From DASPKX01 sp035627835 (lineage in GTDB: Bacteria; Verrucomicrobiota; Verrucomicrobiia; Limisphaerales; SXQI01): a stretch of DNA of 39,440 nucleotides. The translations under genes were made by a program, and so were the position numbers. Location: positions 1 to 39,440 of the forward strand of contig DASPKX010000160.1 of the NCBI GenBank assembly GCA_035627835.1, written 5' to 3'. Below are positions 16,074 through 25,309 of this stretch, one piece after another; the stretch's first letter is position 1; every line of letters begins with the position of its first letter. The notes beneath the pieces were generated by a model. It made no database searches. It saw only the letters and a program-made list of their open reading frames with translations, and was not told the DNA's origin.

Positions 16074-17789
16074 ATGACTTGCCAGATTAAATCGTTTTTC
16101 ACGGCCATGGCCGCTGCCTTTCTCGGGCTGGCCATTCTGACCGGCTGCACCGCATCGCATTACCGCAAATCGGCGGACAAGGACGTCTATTCCATCATTC
16201 AATCCGCTGAGAAGGAGGTCTTTGGCCGAACCAACGTTTTCGACATCAGCACCCCCTATTCCGGACGCAATCCTAAGGAGATTCCATCCACAGAGATTCT
16301 CAACGACCGAATGCGGGAGGGCGCGCGGATGCTTTCGCTGGAGGACGCGCTCAACTTGTCGGTGACGAACAGCCGCACCTACCAAGCCCAGAAAGAACGG
16401 CTCTATCTCACAGCTCTGACGTTAACTGGCAACCGCCATGAGTTTCGCCCGAACTGGTTCGGACGTTCCTCTGTCGATGGGGACCGTCTCTCCAATGGAG
16501 AGCGGCTGGGCTCAGTCCGCAGCTCCGCCGGCTTTTCGCAAACTTTAATGACCGGGGGGACAATCGGCGCGTCCATCGCGAATGATCTCCTCCGGTACTA
16601 TACTGGCGATCCTCGCCGGAGCGCCGTTACGACCATCTCGGTTAACTTGCTGCAACCTGTCCTGCGCGGTTTTGGAAAGAATCACCCTTCTGTCGAGGCG
16701 CTGACCCAGGCCGAGCGTAATGTCATCTACGCCGTTCGCGACTTCAGCTATTTTCAAAACTCCTTCGCCATCGATGTTGTGGCGGACTATTTCTCACTGT
16801 TGGCGCAAAAAGATGTCGTTCGCAATCGTTACACCAATTACCTCAGCCGCGTTCAGGCCACTGAACGCCTTGTGGCACGGTCCCAGGATCGCGAGAGCGC
16901 ATCGGGGGTGGATCAGGCGCGGCAGGCAGAGCTGACCTCGAAGAACGCTTACGTTAACGCTGTCGCCCAATACGAGAATTCCCTGGATCAGTTCAAAATC
17001 GCGCTGGGGTTGCCGGTCACTGAGAAAATTTACCTGGACGATTCGCTGCTCCGGGAGCTGGAGAGAACTGGGCCCATTCCATTGGAACTCGATCCCAGCC
17101 AGGCCTTCAAAGTTGCGGTGGCCAAGCAACTGCCAACCCTTAACGCCATTGATCAATTTGAAGATGCGAAGCGCAAGGTTCGCGTGGCCGCAGATCGCCT
17201 TAGAGCTGACATCAACATCCTGGCGGATGCCTCTTTGCAGTCTGAGGGCCCAACAGACTACACCAAATTCGATCCAGACGACATTCGGGCCGGTGTCGGA
17301 GTGCAGTTAAACCTCCCATTTGACCGCCTGCGGGAACGGAACAGCTATCGCGCCACCCTGATCACGTTCGAATCGCAGATCAGAAATCTTGGGCTCACAT
17401 TTGACACAATGAAGGAGAACATCGACCGTGGGCTCCGCACGCTCGAGTTGCGCAGGCAAACCTTCGAAATTCAGCGCAACGCCCTGGAACTGGCGAATCG
17501 CCGTGTGGAAAGCGCAACTCTGCTCCTCCAGGCAGGCCGGGCTGAGGTCCGCGACCTCGTTGAGGCGCAGGATGCCCAAATCTCCGCCCAGAACGCGGTG
17601 ACTGCAGCTCTCGTTGGCTACCAGGATCAGCGGCTATTATTGCTGCTTCAGCTCGGCGTTATCGAAACCGAGTCGTCAAAATTTTGGCTGAAGGATCATT
17701 TGACGCCGGAGTTGCGGCTGAATAGCGGGCCCATGCAAACCGCCACCGCCGACCGCATTATTCCGCCAGACGAACTATTTACGAAATAG
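16074..17789 (+). CDS. TolC-family outer-membrane efflux lipoprotein
   Basis: Started at the ATG at 16074, the 571-aa protein has a lipoprotein signal ending in LTGC (Cys25). The body is the long helical and barrel repeat of the outer-membrane efflux protein family: LSLEDALNLSVTNSRTYQAQKERLYL at the start, a strand-rich part with TISVNLLQPVLRGFG (about residues 190-205), then long helices with ASGVDQARQAELTSKNAYVNAVAQYENSLDQFKIALGLP, and a second half ending in RAEVRDLVEAQDAQISAQNAVTAALVGYQ. It forms the outer channel of a tripartite pump and is the first gene of the operon with the MacA-like adaptor, 6 bases downstream. An upstream GTG start at 16050 is possible but would displace the signal peptide. 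Confidence 0.9.
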   Translation: MTCQIKSFFTAMAAAFLGLAILTGCTASHYRKSADKDVYSIIQSAEKEVFGRTNVFDISTPYSGRNPKEIPSTEILNDRMREGARMLSLEDALNLSVTNSRTYQAQKERLYLTALTLTGNRHEFRPNWFGRSSVDGDRLSNGERLGSVRSSAGFSQTLMTGGTIGASIANDLLRYYTGDPRRSAVTTISVNLLQPVLRGFGKNHPSVEALTQAERNVIYAVRDFSYFQNSFAIDVVADYFSLLAQKDVVRNRYTNYLSRVQATERLVARSQDRESASGVDQARQAELTSKNAYVNAVAQYENSLDQFKIALGLPVTEKIYLDDSLLRELERTGPIPLELDPSQAFKVAVAKQLPTLNAIDQFEDAKRKVRVAADRLRADINILADASLQSEGPTDYTKFDPDDIRAGVGVQLNLPFDRLRERNSYRATLITFESQIRNLGLTFDTMKENIDRGLRTLELRRQTFEIQRNALELANRRVESATLLLQAGRAEVRDLVEAQDAQISAQNAVTAALVGYQDQRLLLLLQLGVIETESSKFWLKDHLTPELRLNSGPMQTATADRIIPPDELFTK

Positions 17790-17795
17790 AAGCTT

Positions 17796-19790
17796 ATGAG
17801 TTCCGAAACAACACCGACGAAGCCCTCGGCTCCCATTGGAAAGAGGGGCCTGTTCCTGGGCTTAGCCGCGCTCGCGCTGGGTCTTTTTATCTGGGCGATC
17901 GTTCCGCGCACCAAAGCGCTTGCCAATGAAGCGTTTTACAATATCCGCCGCGGTGACTTCCTGATTTCGATCGTGGAAGGCGGGACCATCGAGGCCGTGA
18001 GCGAAGTGGTTGTTCGCAGCGAGCTTGAAGGCACAGCGCGCATTATTCAGATCGTGCCGGAAGGGACTTACGTGAAAAAGGGCGATCTCCTTGTGGAAAT
18101 GGATTCGTCTGCGGCCCAGGACCAGCTCAATCAACAGCTCATCAATTACGAGAAAGCTCGCTACACACTCATTCAGGCGCAGGAGCAGTTGGAGATTCAA
18201 AAGAGCATTGTCGAAAGCGACGTTCGCGCGGCTGAGCTGAAGCTCGAGTTCGCCAAAAAAGACCTGCAAAAGTACGTCGAAGGTGAATCTCTCCAACTTC
18301 GCCGGAATCTCGAAATCGAGCTGACGAACATCCGCGAAAACCTTGCCCTGGCTGAGGAACGCTTTGAATGGTCGGAAAAGCTGGCTCAAAAAGGGTTTGA
18401 GACAAAGTCCAACCTCGATAAAGACCGTTTGGCTGTGAGCCAGTACAAGCTCCGTCATGAGCAAGCGCAAAAGGCTTTGGAGCTGTTCGAGAAGTTCGAT
18501 TATCCCAAGCAGAAGCGCCAACTGGAATCCAACGTTGATGAAGCCGGCAACGAACTTGCGCGCGTTAAACTGCAAGGTGAGCGCCGGTTAGCCCAGTACA
18601 AGGCTGACGTTTCCACTCAGGAGAGCACGCTTGAGTTGAGCAAGAAGAAGCTCGAGCGCGACGAGGCCAATGTGAAGGCCTGCAAGATTTTCGCCCCGCA
18701 GGACGGGCTTGTTGTTTATGCGATCAGCCAGAATCGGTTCAGCAACGAATCATTAATCGAGGCTGGCGCCACCGTTCGCAACCGCCAGGAACTCATCAAG
18801 CTACCCGACGTGTCGGAAATGAAGCTGTTGGTGAAGATCCACGAGTCGCACGTGACCATGGTTCAGCCAGGCCAAACTGCTTATATCGTGCTCGACTCCA
18901 TGCCCGACCAAAAATTCCGCGGTGTGGTAAAGAAGGTTGCGCTGCTGCCGGACGCTTCCAGCCGTTGGGGCAATCCCAATCTCAAGGTTTACCCAACCGA
19001 GATCCTGCTGACCGAAACGCTTCCGAATGTGAAGCCAGGCGTCTCGGCGAAAGCGGAGATCGTCGTCACTAACCTCACGGATGTTATTACGGTGCCGCTG
19101 CAAGCCGTCACGACAGCGCAAGGCCGGCAGGTGGCCTACGTCCAATCGGGCGACCAGCAAAAAGCGGTGCCAGTCGAGGTCGGGATGTACAACACGAAAA
19201 TGATTCAAATCGTGTCCGGATTGAACCCGGGCGACCGTGTGCTGCTTTCGCCGCCATTGGACACGGAGCAACGCGATTTAGGCGGCGCCATTTTAACCCA
19301 TGCCGATGCCGAGGCCATGACAAACGTTCCCGCTGTCATCCCAGCGGAAGCACGGCCAGTCGAGCCTCGCGTTGCTCCGGAGCAAGCTGCCGCTCCTGCC
19401 GACGGGCCTGGACGTGCATCCCGGGCAGGCGCTCCTGGCGCCGAGCAACCCGCTGCCGACGGCGCAGTTCCCGCTCGCCCGCGCTTCAACCGCGAAGAAA
19501 TGATGAAGCAGATGGACACCAACGGTGATGGCGAGGTTGATGAGGCCGAGCGCACCGCCGCACGCGAACGCTTCCGCCAGGCAGGCGGCGGCTTTGGCCG
19601 TGGCGGCACAAACTCTCCTGGCAACCGCCCGCGCTTCAACCAGGCAGGTGGCGAAAATAACGCGGGTGGTGGGGAAGGCGGTTTCCGCCGCGGTGGTGGA
19701 GGTTCAGGCGGTGAAGGCGGGGCATCTCGCGAAGGCGGTCGCCGGAATCGTGGAGGCGAAGGCCAGACGTCCAACGCAGCGCAGGAATAA
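17796..19790 (+). CDS. MacA-like periplasmic adaptor with EF-hand and Gly-rich tail
   Basis: This adaptor (HlyD/MacA family) would link the inner-membrane ABC transporter to the TolC-like channel. It has one N-terminal membrane anchor (residues about 18-36), a split biotinyl-lipoyl-like domain (VVRSELEGTARIIQIVPEGTYVKKGDLLVEMDSS and IFAPQDGLVVYA), a very long coiled-coil hairpin between them (about 110-290), and a beta-barrel part ending with VGMYNTKMIQIVSGLNPGDRVLLSPP. At 664 aa it is far longer than MacA (about 370). The extra roughly 150 residues are a Pro/Ala-rich linker, one EF-hand calcium loop (DTNGDGEVDEAE, residues 574-585), and a Gly/Arg/Asn-rich tail. The stop is 1 base before the ATPase start. 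Confidence 0.92.
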   Translation: MSSETTPTKPSAPIGKRGLFLGLAALALGLFIWAIVPRTKALANEAFYNIRRGDFLISIVEGGTIEAVSEVVVRSELEGTARIIQIVPEGTYVKKGDLLVEMDSSAAQDQLNQQLINYEKARYTLIQAQEQLEIQKSIVESDVRAAELKLEFAKKDLQKYVEGESLQLRRNLEIELTNIRENLALAEERFEWSEKLAQKGFETKSNLDKDRLAVSQYKLRHEQAQKALELFEKFDYPKQKRQLESNVDEAGNELARVKLQGERRLAQYKADVSTQESTLELSKKKLERDEANVKACKIFAPQDGLVVYAISQNRFSNESLIEAGATVRNRQELIKLPDVSEMKLLVKIHESHVTMVQPGQTAYIVLDSMPDQKFRGVVKKVALLPDASSRWGNPNLKVYPTEILLTETLPNVKPGVSAKAEIVVTNLTDVITVPLQAVTTAQGRQVAYVQSGDQQKAVPVEVGMYNTKMIQIVSGLNPGDRVLLSPPLDTEQRDLGGAILTHADAEAMTNVPAVIPAEARPVEPRVAPEQAAAPADGPGRASRAGAPGAEQPAADGAVPARPRFNREEMMKQMDTNGDGEVDEAERTAARERFRQAGGGFGRGGTNSPGNRPRFNQAGGENNAGGGEGGFRRGGGGSGGEGGASREGGRRNRGGEGQTSNAAQE

Positions 19791-19791
19791 C

Positions 19792-20511
19792 GTGCAGAAG
19801 CAGCCACGAACGATCATCGAGCTGGTTGGCGTCGAGAAAACGTACTTCCTTGAAGGCGACAACATCGTTCGCGCCTTGCGCGGGGTGCACCTTAAGATCG
19901 AGGAGGGTTCCTATGTGGCGATCATGGGGCCGTCTGGCTCGGGCAAATCGACCATGCTCAACCTGCTCGGGTGCCTCGATCGTCCAACTGCAGGTGAGTA
20001 TTTCCTGGGCGGCGTGGATGTTTCAAAAATGAAGGATGATGTGCTGTCGCGCGTGCGCGGCCAGCAGATCGGTTTTATCTTTCAGTCCTACAATTTGATC
20101 CCGCAGCTCACAGTGATTGAGAACATCCAGGTTCCGATCATTTACCAAAACAAGAACCCTTTGGAGTATTACGATCATTGCGTGAAACTCGCGCGAATGG
20201 TGGGGCTCGGTGAGCGGTTGACGCATCGCCCCAGCCAGCTCTCCGGCGGGCAGCAGCAGCGCGTGGCGATTGCGCGCTCACTGGCGAATGACCCGCTCAT
20301 GATTTTGGCGGACGAGCCAACAGGCAACCTCGACTCCCGAACGGGCGCGGAGGTTCTCGAGATGATCGATCAGCTCAATGCGAATGGCAAAACGATCGTC
20401 CTCGTGACCCATGACGACAAAGTGGCCGCCCGCGCGCAACGCGTGATTCACATGAAAGATGGGCTCGTGGATCGCGATATTTACAACACTCCTGCTGCCG
20501 CTGTCGCATGA
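19792..20511 (+). CDS. ABC transporter ATP-binding protein (MacB/LolD type)
   Basis: The 239-aa cytoplasmic ATPase starts at a GTG (19792) directly behind the adaptor gene; the open frame upstream to 19525 overlaps the adaptor tail and is not coding. It carries Walker A GPSGSGKST, the Q-loop FIFQSYNLIPQLTV, signature LSGGQQQRVAIARSL, Walker B MILADEPTGNLD and the switch His in VLVTHDDKVA. The LFQxYNL-like and PTGNLDS features put it in the MacB/LolD/FtsE group. It overlaps the permease gene by 4 bases (ATGA), so the two are translationally coupled and should form one transporter that drives the tripartite pump. Confidence 0.95.
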   Translation: MQKQPRTIIELVGVEKTYFLEGDNIVRALRGVHLKIEEGSYVAIMGPSGSGKSTMLNLLGCLDRPTAGEYFLGGVDVSKMKDDVLSRVRGQQIGFIFQSYNLIPQLTVIENIQVPIIYQNKNPLEYYDHCVKLARMVGLGERLTHRPSQLSGGQQQRVAIARSLANDPLMILADEPTGNLDSRTGAEVLEMIDQLNANGKTIVLVTHDDKVAARAQRVIHMKDGLVDRDIYNTPAAAVA

Positions 20512-21803
20512 TTACTTCCCAACTCCTCACCACCATCCGGCTTGGGGTAAAGAGCCTCACGCTGCACAAGCTTCGTGCCGCTCTGACGATGCTTGGGATC
20601 ATCTTCGGCGTCTGTTCTGTCATCGCGATGCTCGCAATCGGTGAAGGCGCTTCTTACGAAGCTCAGGAAGCGATCAAGAAGCTGGGCAGCCGCAACATTA
20701 TCGTGCGCAGTCTCAAGCCGGTGGACGACGCGAAGGCTTCTTCCGGAGGGATGGGCGGCCGGCCTGTGGCTCTGGACTACGGCCTGAAGTACGAAGACGC
20801 AGCCCGGATTCAATCAACAATCCCAGGAGTGCGCCACGTCCTGCCCATGCGAATCATTCGCGAAACCGCGAATTTCGAGCGGAACAAAATCAACTGCCAG
20901 ATCATTGGCACGTTGCCCTCTTATGCGGATATCACCGGGGTGGAAACCTTGCGGGGCCGATTCCTCACGCATGTTGATGAGCAAAACCAGGATAACGTCT
21001 GCGTCGTCACGGCCGGGTTGGCGGAGCGATTGTTCCCGTTTCAGGATCCGCTTCAGCACACCATTAAGGTCGATATCTTTTACTTCCGCGTGGTCGGCGT
21101 GATTCAGGAGAAGAACATGCCGGAGCAGCGAACCCAAAGTGGCAAAATGGAGGGGGAGCCGATGGACAACAACCTATACATCCCGCTCTCAACATCCCGC
21201 TCCCGGTTTGGCGAGACGTTGATCAAGCGATCCGCAGGGTCAATGGAGATGGAAACGGTGCAATTGCACCAAATCACGGTGGAAATGGCCGACACCCCCC
21301 AGGTGGAGATCGCGGAGCCGCAGATAAAGACTCTGTTGAAGAAATTCCACGAGCGAAGCGACTACGAAATGATTGTGCCGCTTCAATTGCTGCGTCAGGC
21401 AGAACAAACCAAGCGAATTTTCAATATTGTGCTAGGTTCTATAGCTGCGATTTCGTTGTTGGTGGGCGGGATCGGCATTATGAACATCATGCTCGCGACC
21501 GTGACCGAGCGCACGCGTGAAATTGGCGTGCGCCGTGCGTTGGGAGCGCGCAAAAGCGACATCACCATGCAGTTCCTGGTCGAAACGATTGTGCTTTCGG
21601 TCGGGGGGGGCCTGATCGGCGTCGCGATTGGCATCATAGTGCCGTACATAGTTGCTCATGTGGCTGACATGAAAACCATTGTCACCCCATGGTCAGTGGT
21701 GATTGCCTTCACGATTTCAGCGGCAGTGGGGGTCATTTTCGGCATTTACCCAGCCAAATCGGCTGCCGAACTCGATCCAATTGAAGCGTTGCGGCACGAA
21801 TAA
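20508..21803 (+). CDS. MacB-like ABC transporter permease (FtsX family)
   Basis: The 431-aa inner-membrane protein has one N-terminal helix (about residues 25-45, ALTMLGIIFGVCSVIAMLAIG), a large periplasmic domain of about 230 residues of the MacB_PCD type (EDAARIQSTIPGVRHVLPMR ... LRGRFLTHVDEQNQDNVCVVTAGLAERLF), and three C-terminal helices of the FtsX family with GGIGIMNIMLATVTERTREIGVRRALGARKSDI, an invariant-looking coupling-helix region. Unlike E. coli MacB the ATPase is a separate chain. With the adaptor and TolC-like protein it forms a putative MacAB-TolC-type exporter, for toxins, peptides, lipids or drugs. Confidence 0.94.
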   Translation: MITSQLLTTIRLGVKSLTLHKLRAALTMLGIIFGVCSVIAMLAIGEGASYEAQEAIKKLGSRNIIVRSLKPVDDAKASSGGMGGRPVALDYGLKYEDAARIQSTIPGVRHVLPMRIIRETANFERNKINCQIIGTLPSYADITGVETLRGRFLTHVDEQNQDNVCVVTAGLAERLFPFQDPLQHTIKVDIFYFRVVGVIQEKNMPEQRTQSGKMEGEPMDNNLYIPLSTSRSRFGETLIKRSAGSMEMETVQLHQITVEMADTPQVEIAEPQIKTLLKKFHERSDYEMIVPLQLLRQAEQTKRIFNIVLGSIAAISLLVGGIGIMNIMLATVTERTREIGVRRALGARKSDITMQFLVETIVLSVGGGLIGVAIGIIVPYIVAHVADMKTIVTPWSVVIAFTISAAVGVIFGIYPAKSAAELDPIEALRHE

Positions 21804-21853
21804 AGCCGCATCAGCAAATCGTAACCTTTTACCGCTACTTTGTAGCACAGAAA

Positions 21854-22822
21854 ATGCTAACTCGTTCTCCTGTTGTGTTCGGTTTAAATGAAGGAGCTGT
21901 TGAGGAGCGCGCCATGACTGACGCGCAAGGTCCGAAAAATATGGTGTTCGATCGCACTCTGGGGCGTGTGCGCCCTGCGGCGAGCGGCCAGCCGATGATG
22001 AGTTCCGCCCCGCTCGGGTGGCGTGGATACCTTGTCGAAACGCACCGCCTGGGCACGCATGAAGCCCCGGACATCACCGCCGTCGATACTTTAATCGTTC
22101 TTCAACTCGCTGAAACCGTGACCATTGAGGTCAAGGAAAACGGCCGGTATGTGCAAAAGCGCATCGAGCCGGGTGACATCAGCATTATCCCCGCTGGCGC
22201 GCCGTTCAGCACTCGCGGGCAGAATTATGGCGAATTCCTGCTGGTCTCGCTGCAGCGAACCTTTCTGCAGATGGCCTGCAATGATATTCTTCATGGCGAA
22301 GAGTTCATTCTCCACCCGCGTTTTGGCTTCAAGGATCCTGTCCTCCAGGGCCTTTGCCTCGGTTTGAAGAGTGAAATGGAAGAGCGCGGCAAAAATGGCC
22401 GCCACTACAGCGAAACGCTTGCCAACTCACTCGCGGTTCACCTGATCCGGAAGTATGGGCGCAAGGGCGATCAGTTCCGCCCGATGCACGAAGCGCCGCA
22501 TCAGCGCATCCGTGTTGCGATGGATTACATTCACGAGCATCTGCACGAGGATATCAGCTTGAACGATATCGCAGGCGCCGCGCGCCTGAGCCCGTTCCAT
22601 TTCTCCCGCACGTTCAAGCAAGCCACGGGGCACTCGCCGCACCAATATGTCACCCGCGAGCGCATCGAGCACGCGAAGAAGCTGATTGCGCAGGGCGAAA
22701 TGACCCTCTCCGCCATCGCCAAGGCCTGCGGCTTTTGCGACCAGAGCCACTTGAACAAGCACTTCAAGAAGATCGCCGGCGTCACCCCTGGTGAGTTTGC
22801 GAACTCGTTGGCCCGCCGGTAA
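21854..22822 (+). CDS. AraC-family transcriptional regulator
   Basis: The 322-aa protein has an N-terminal cupin-like sensing domain (about residues 60-150, with QKRIEPGDISIIPAGAPFSTRG) and a C-terminal AraC DNA-binding domain (about 218-318): RVAMDYIHEHLHEDISLNDIAGAARLSPFHFSRTFKQATGHSPHQYV, then LIAQGEMTLSAIAKACGFCDQSHLNKHFKKIAGVTPGEF. Both helix-turn-helix motifs and the signature are intact. An alternative start is the ATG at 21914. It is 50 bases behind the efflux operon on the same strand and may regulate it, but no operator was identified. A strong terminator follows. Confidence 0.93.
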   Translation: MLTRSPVVFGLNEGAVEERAMTDAQGPKNMVFDRTLGRVRPAASGQPMMSSAPLGWRGYLVETHRLGTHEAPDITAVDTLIVLQLAETVTIEVKENGRYVQKRIEPGDISIIPAGAPFSTRGQNYGEFLLVSLQRTFLQMACNDILHGEEFILHPRFGFKDPVLQGLCLGLKSEMEERGKNGRHYSETLANSLAVHLIRKYGRKGDQFRPMHEAPHQRIRVAMDYIHEHLHEDISLNDIAGAARLSPFHFSRTFKQATGHSPHQYVTRERIEHAKKLIAQGEMTLSAIAKACGFCDQSHLNKHFKKIAGVTPGEFANSLARR

Positions 22823-22839
22823 ACGAATCTCAACCATTG

Positions 22840-22876
22840 CGCCCGCTTCACGAGTTTTGTGAAGCGGGCGTTTTTA
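22840..22876 (+). terminator. Rho-independent terminator after the AraC-type gene
   Basis: A perfect 12-bp stem, CGCCCGCTTCAC (22840-22851) with GTGAAGCGGGCG (22859-22870), has a 7-base loop and is followed by TTTTTATT. It ends the efflux/AraC transcript 18 bases past the stop. Confidence 0.9.
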
Positions 22877-22917
22877 TTGGCTTCACCGCGTTGTTGCAGC
22901 TTGGATGATCCCCGCAA

Positions 22918-23997
22918 ATGTTCCGCGTGATCTTCCATCTGGATATGGACGCGTTCTATGCGTCGGTGGAGCAACGTGACAACCCCGCCCTCGCTGGGAA
23001 GCCTGTGATTGTCGGCTCACCACCGACCCAGCGTGGCGTGGTGGCGGCATGCAGTTACGAGGCGCGTAAGTTCGGGGTCCGGTCTGCTATGCCCAGTGTC
23101 ACCGCTGGGCGGCTCTGCCCGAGCGGGATTTTCGTTCGGCCACGCATCGAGAGCTATAAAGCGGAATCGCGCGAAATCATGGCCATCATTCGAGAGATGG
23201 GCGGCGAACTCATTGAGCAAGTTTCCGTGGACGAGGCTTACATCGACCTCTCAGAGCGCGCCCAAGGCGAGACTCACGACGCGGCCCTGGAAAGCCTCCT
23301 CCCGCTGGCGCGCGAGATGAAGCAAGCCATTCGCAATCGGCGCCAACTCACCGCCACTATCGGCGTGGCGCCCAACAAGCTCCTGGCCAAGCTTGCCAGT
23401 GACTTTAAGAAACCGGATGGCCTCACGCTCGTTCGGGAATCGGCAAAGGTCACCTTCCTTCAACCGCTGCCAATCCGAGCTTTGCACGGGGTGGGCGCTG
23501 TCACCGAACGCGCTCTCCATTCCGCTGGGCTCATGACGATTGGTGATCTGCAAAAGCACCGCGGCGAGCTGCGGTCACTGGTTGGTTCATGGGGACCCGA
23601 GCTGAAGCGCTTCGCCATGGGTGAGGATAATCGCCCTGTCGAGACGGGCGATGAAATCAAAAGCATCAGCAGTGAGAACACTTTTCTCAAAGACACGGAA
23701 GATCGCCCCACGCTGCGCCGCTGCCTGAAGGAGCAAGCGGGGGAGATCGCAGCCAAACTGCAAAAGCGTCGGCTCTCCGCTTTCACAGTGCAGGTGAAGG
23801 TTCGGTACAGTGACTTCACCACCCTCACACGGCAATTATCGCTTGAGGATCCTCTCGGCTCTTCCGCGGACATCTACCGACTGGCCTGCTTTCTCCTGGC
23901 ACGTGAGAAACTTGTCTCGCGGCCGATTCGCCTCATCGGCATCGGCGTGAGCGGCCTGGTGGAGACACAGATACGCCAGTTGCACCTGGCTATCTAG
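22918..23997 (+). CDS. dinB: DNA polymerase IV (Y-family)
   Basis: This is a translesion DNA polymerase. The 359-aa length and domains fit DinB: the palm motif HLDMDAFYASVEQRDNP (catalytic Asp9), GVVAACSYEARKFGVRSAMP of the fingers, SVDEAYIDLSE with catalytic Asp105-Glu106, the thumb GVAPNKLLAKLASDFKKPDGLT, the helix-hairpin-helix region ALHGVGAVTERALHSAGLMTIGDL, and a little-finger domain starting near ISSENTFLKD. The extreme C-terminus lacks an obvious beta-clamp-binding QLxLF motif, although RQLHLAI at the very end could play that role. It has its own transcription unit after the terminator; no LexA box was recognised. Confidence 0.96.
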   Translation: MFRVIFHLDMDAFYASVEQRDNPALAGKPVIVGSPPTQRGVVAACSYEARKFGVRSAMPSVTAGRLCPSGIFVRPRIESYKAESREIMAIIREMGGELIEQVSVDEAYIDLSERAQGETHDAALESLLPLAREMKQAIRNRRQLTATIGVAPNKLLAKLASDFKKPDGLTLVRESAKVTFLQPLPIRALHGVGAVTERALHSAGLMTIGDLQKHRGELRSLVGSWGPELKRFAMGEDNRPVETGDEIKSISSENTFLKDTEDRPTLRRCLKEQAGEIAAKLQKRRLSAFTVQVKVRYSDFTTLTRQLSLEDPLGSSADIYRLACFLLAREKLVSRPIRLIGIGVSGLVETQIRQLHLAI

Positions 23998-24066
23998 CTG
24001 GCACGGGCTGCCCCACGAAGAGTCTCGATTTCCAAGGCTCGTTCGCTACACTTGCGGCAACCCAAC

Positions 24067-25158
24067 ATGAAAACACCACGCCCGCTTTCTCGTCGCCGCT
24101 TCCTCGCTGCCACCGCGCTGGCCGCAGCTGCGCCTCAAATCATCACCGTTCAAAAGAGTGAAAAGCAACTAGTTGTTGGGAGCGGTGAGCATCGTTACGA
24201 AGTCATCCACGACTGGCCCAAGCTCCCGAGCCAATACACATGGCAGACCACGCATAACGTCGCGGTTGATCGTGACGGGTTGCTCTATGTCATTCACGAA
24301 GGGCGCGAGAATCTGAAAGATCACCCGTCGATTTTTGTCTTCGATGATAAAGGGAAATTCATCCGCGCGTTCGGCAAACAATTCCAAGGCGGTGGCCATG
24401 GGCTCGAAGTTGTCACAGAAGGGAACGAGCAATTCCTGTACGTCACCGGGTATCAGCAGTTGAAAAATTTCGCCAAGCTCACACTAAAAGGAGACCTCGT
24501 TTGGGAAAAACGCGCTCCCATGGATTCTGGGCTATACCCCGCTGGTGAAGACACCAAGCCCGCCAAACGCTGGGGCCGCGATGCCTTCATGCCCACGAAT
24601 TACGCATTCCTCCCAGACGGCGGATTCTTCCTGGCAGATGGTTACGGCTCCTACCGGGTCCATCGCTATGATAAGGATGGCAATTGGAAATCGATGTTTG
24701 GCGAGCCAGGAACCGGCGCAGGGCAGTTCAACACGCCTCACGGCATTTGGTTAGATAAGCGCCCGGGCAAGGAAGCTTCGGTGGTGGTCGCTGATCGAGC
24801 GAACAAACGCCTGCAATGGTTCTCCCTCGCTGGCAAGCATCTGAAAACACTCGATGGCTTTATTCTGCCCGCGAACCTCGACACACATAAAGATCTGCTC
24901 CTCGTTCCCGACCTCAGCGCCCGCATCACGCTGCTCGACAAGGATGACAACGTGATCACACACCTGGGCGAAGACCCGGATTGGCGCACGCAAGTGACCA
25001 AAGAAGGCAACAAACTCCGCCGCAACGAGCAGGGCGAAGGTTGGGTAGCTGGCAAATTCCTTCATCCGCACGACGCCTGCTTCGATGCGCAAGGAAACAT
25101 CTTCGTCGCCGAATGGGTCCACACCGGCAGAGTGACCAAACTGCGCAAGCTCTCCTAA
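24067..25158 (+). CDS. Tat-exported six-bladed NHL propeller protein
   Basis: From the ATG at 24067 the 363-aa protein begins with a twin-arginine signal, LSRRRFLAATALAAAAPQ. The mature part is a beta-propeller of NHL/6-bladed type: NVAVDRDGLLYVIHEG, IFVFDDKGKFIRAFGKQF, HGLEVVTEGNEQFLYVTGYQQ, FLPDGGFFLADGYGSYRVHRYDKDG, GQFNTPHGIWLD, VVVADRANKRLQWFSLAGKHL, and HPHDACFDAQGNIFVAEW. The HGLEV, TPHGIW and HPHDACFD histidines resemble the metal-binding site of peptidyl-alpha-hydroxyglycine lyase (PAL)-type propellers. Enzymatic activity is not proven. It ends 10 bases before the yjbQ fragment and is probably in one operon with it in the uninterrupted chromosome. Confidence 0.87.
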   Translation: MKTPRPLSRRRFLAATALAAAAPQIITVQKSEKQLVVGSGEHRYEVIHDWPKLPSQYTWQTTHNVAVDRDGLLYVIHEGRENLKDHPSIFVFDDKGKFIRAFGKQFQGGGHGLEVVTEGNEQFLYVTGYQQLKNFAKLTLKGDLVWEKRAPMDSGLYPAGEDTKPAKRWGRDAFMPTNYAFLPDGGFFLADGYGSYRVHRYDKDGNWKSMFGEPGTGAGQFNTPHGIWLDKRPGKEASVVVADRANKRLQWFSLAGKHLKTLDGFILPANLDTHKDLLLVPDLSARITLLDKDDNVITHLGEDPDWRTQVTKEGNKLRRNEQGEGWVAGKFLHPHDACFDAQGNIFVAEWVHTGRVTKLRKLS

Positions 25159-25168
25159 GGCGCGTGGA

Positions 25169-25309
25169 ATGAAGTCCCTTACTGAGCATCTCTGGTTTGA
25201 TATCCCCAAACGCCGCGGGTTCATCAACATCACCCAGACTGTGCAGGATCTAGTCACGAAAAGTGGCGTCAAGGAAGGCTTGTGTCTTGTGAACGCCATG
25301 CACATCACA
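25169..25309 (+). pseudogene. yjbQ: 5' fragment of yjbQ (UPF0047), disrupted by element insertion
   Basis: The first 47 codons match the N-terminus of the YjbQ/UPF0047 family (in some members shown to have thiamin-phosphate synthase-like activity): SLTEHLWFDIPKRRGFINITQ, then SGVKEGLCLVNAMHIT. In intact members this is followed by a SVFIND-like strand and the rest of an approximately 140-aa protein. Here the frame runs on for only 29 more codons of unrelated sequence (to 25399), which is antisense to the serine recombinase gene. The break coincides with the recombinase stop codon, so insertion of the element is the simplest explanation. The missing 3' part is not in the window. Confidence 0.82.

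Noticed and set aside
15799..16074. Minus-strand 91-codon frame in the gap between the lipoprotein and efflux genes
   Set aside because: No similarity or domain pattern; it overlaps the needed promoter region.
19205..19807. Minus-strand Pro/Arg/Ser-rich frame of 200 codons
   Set aside because: It is the complement of the Gly-rich tail of the adaptor; the composition explains it.
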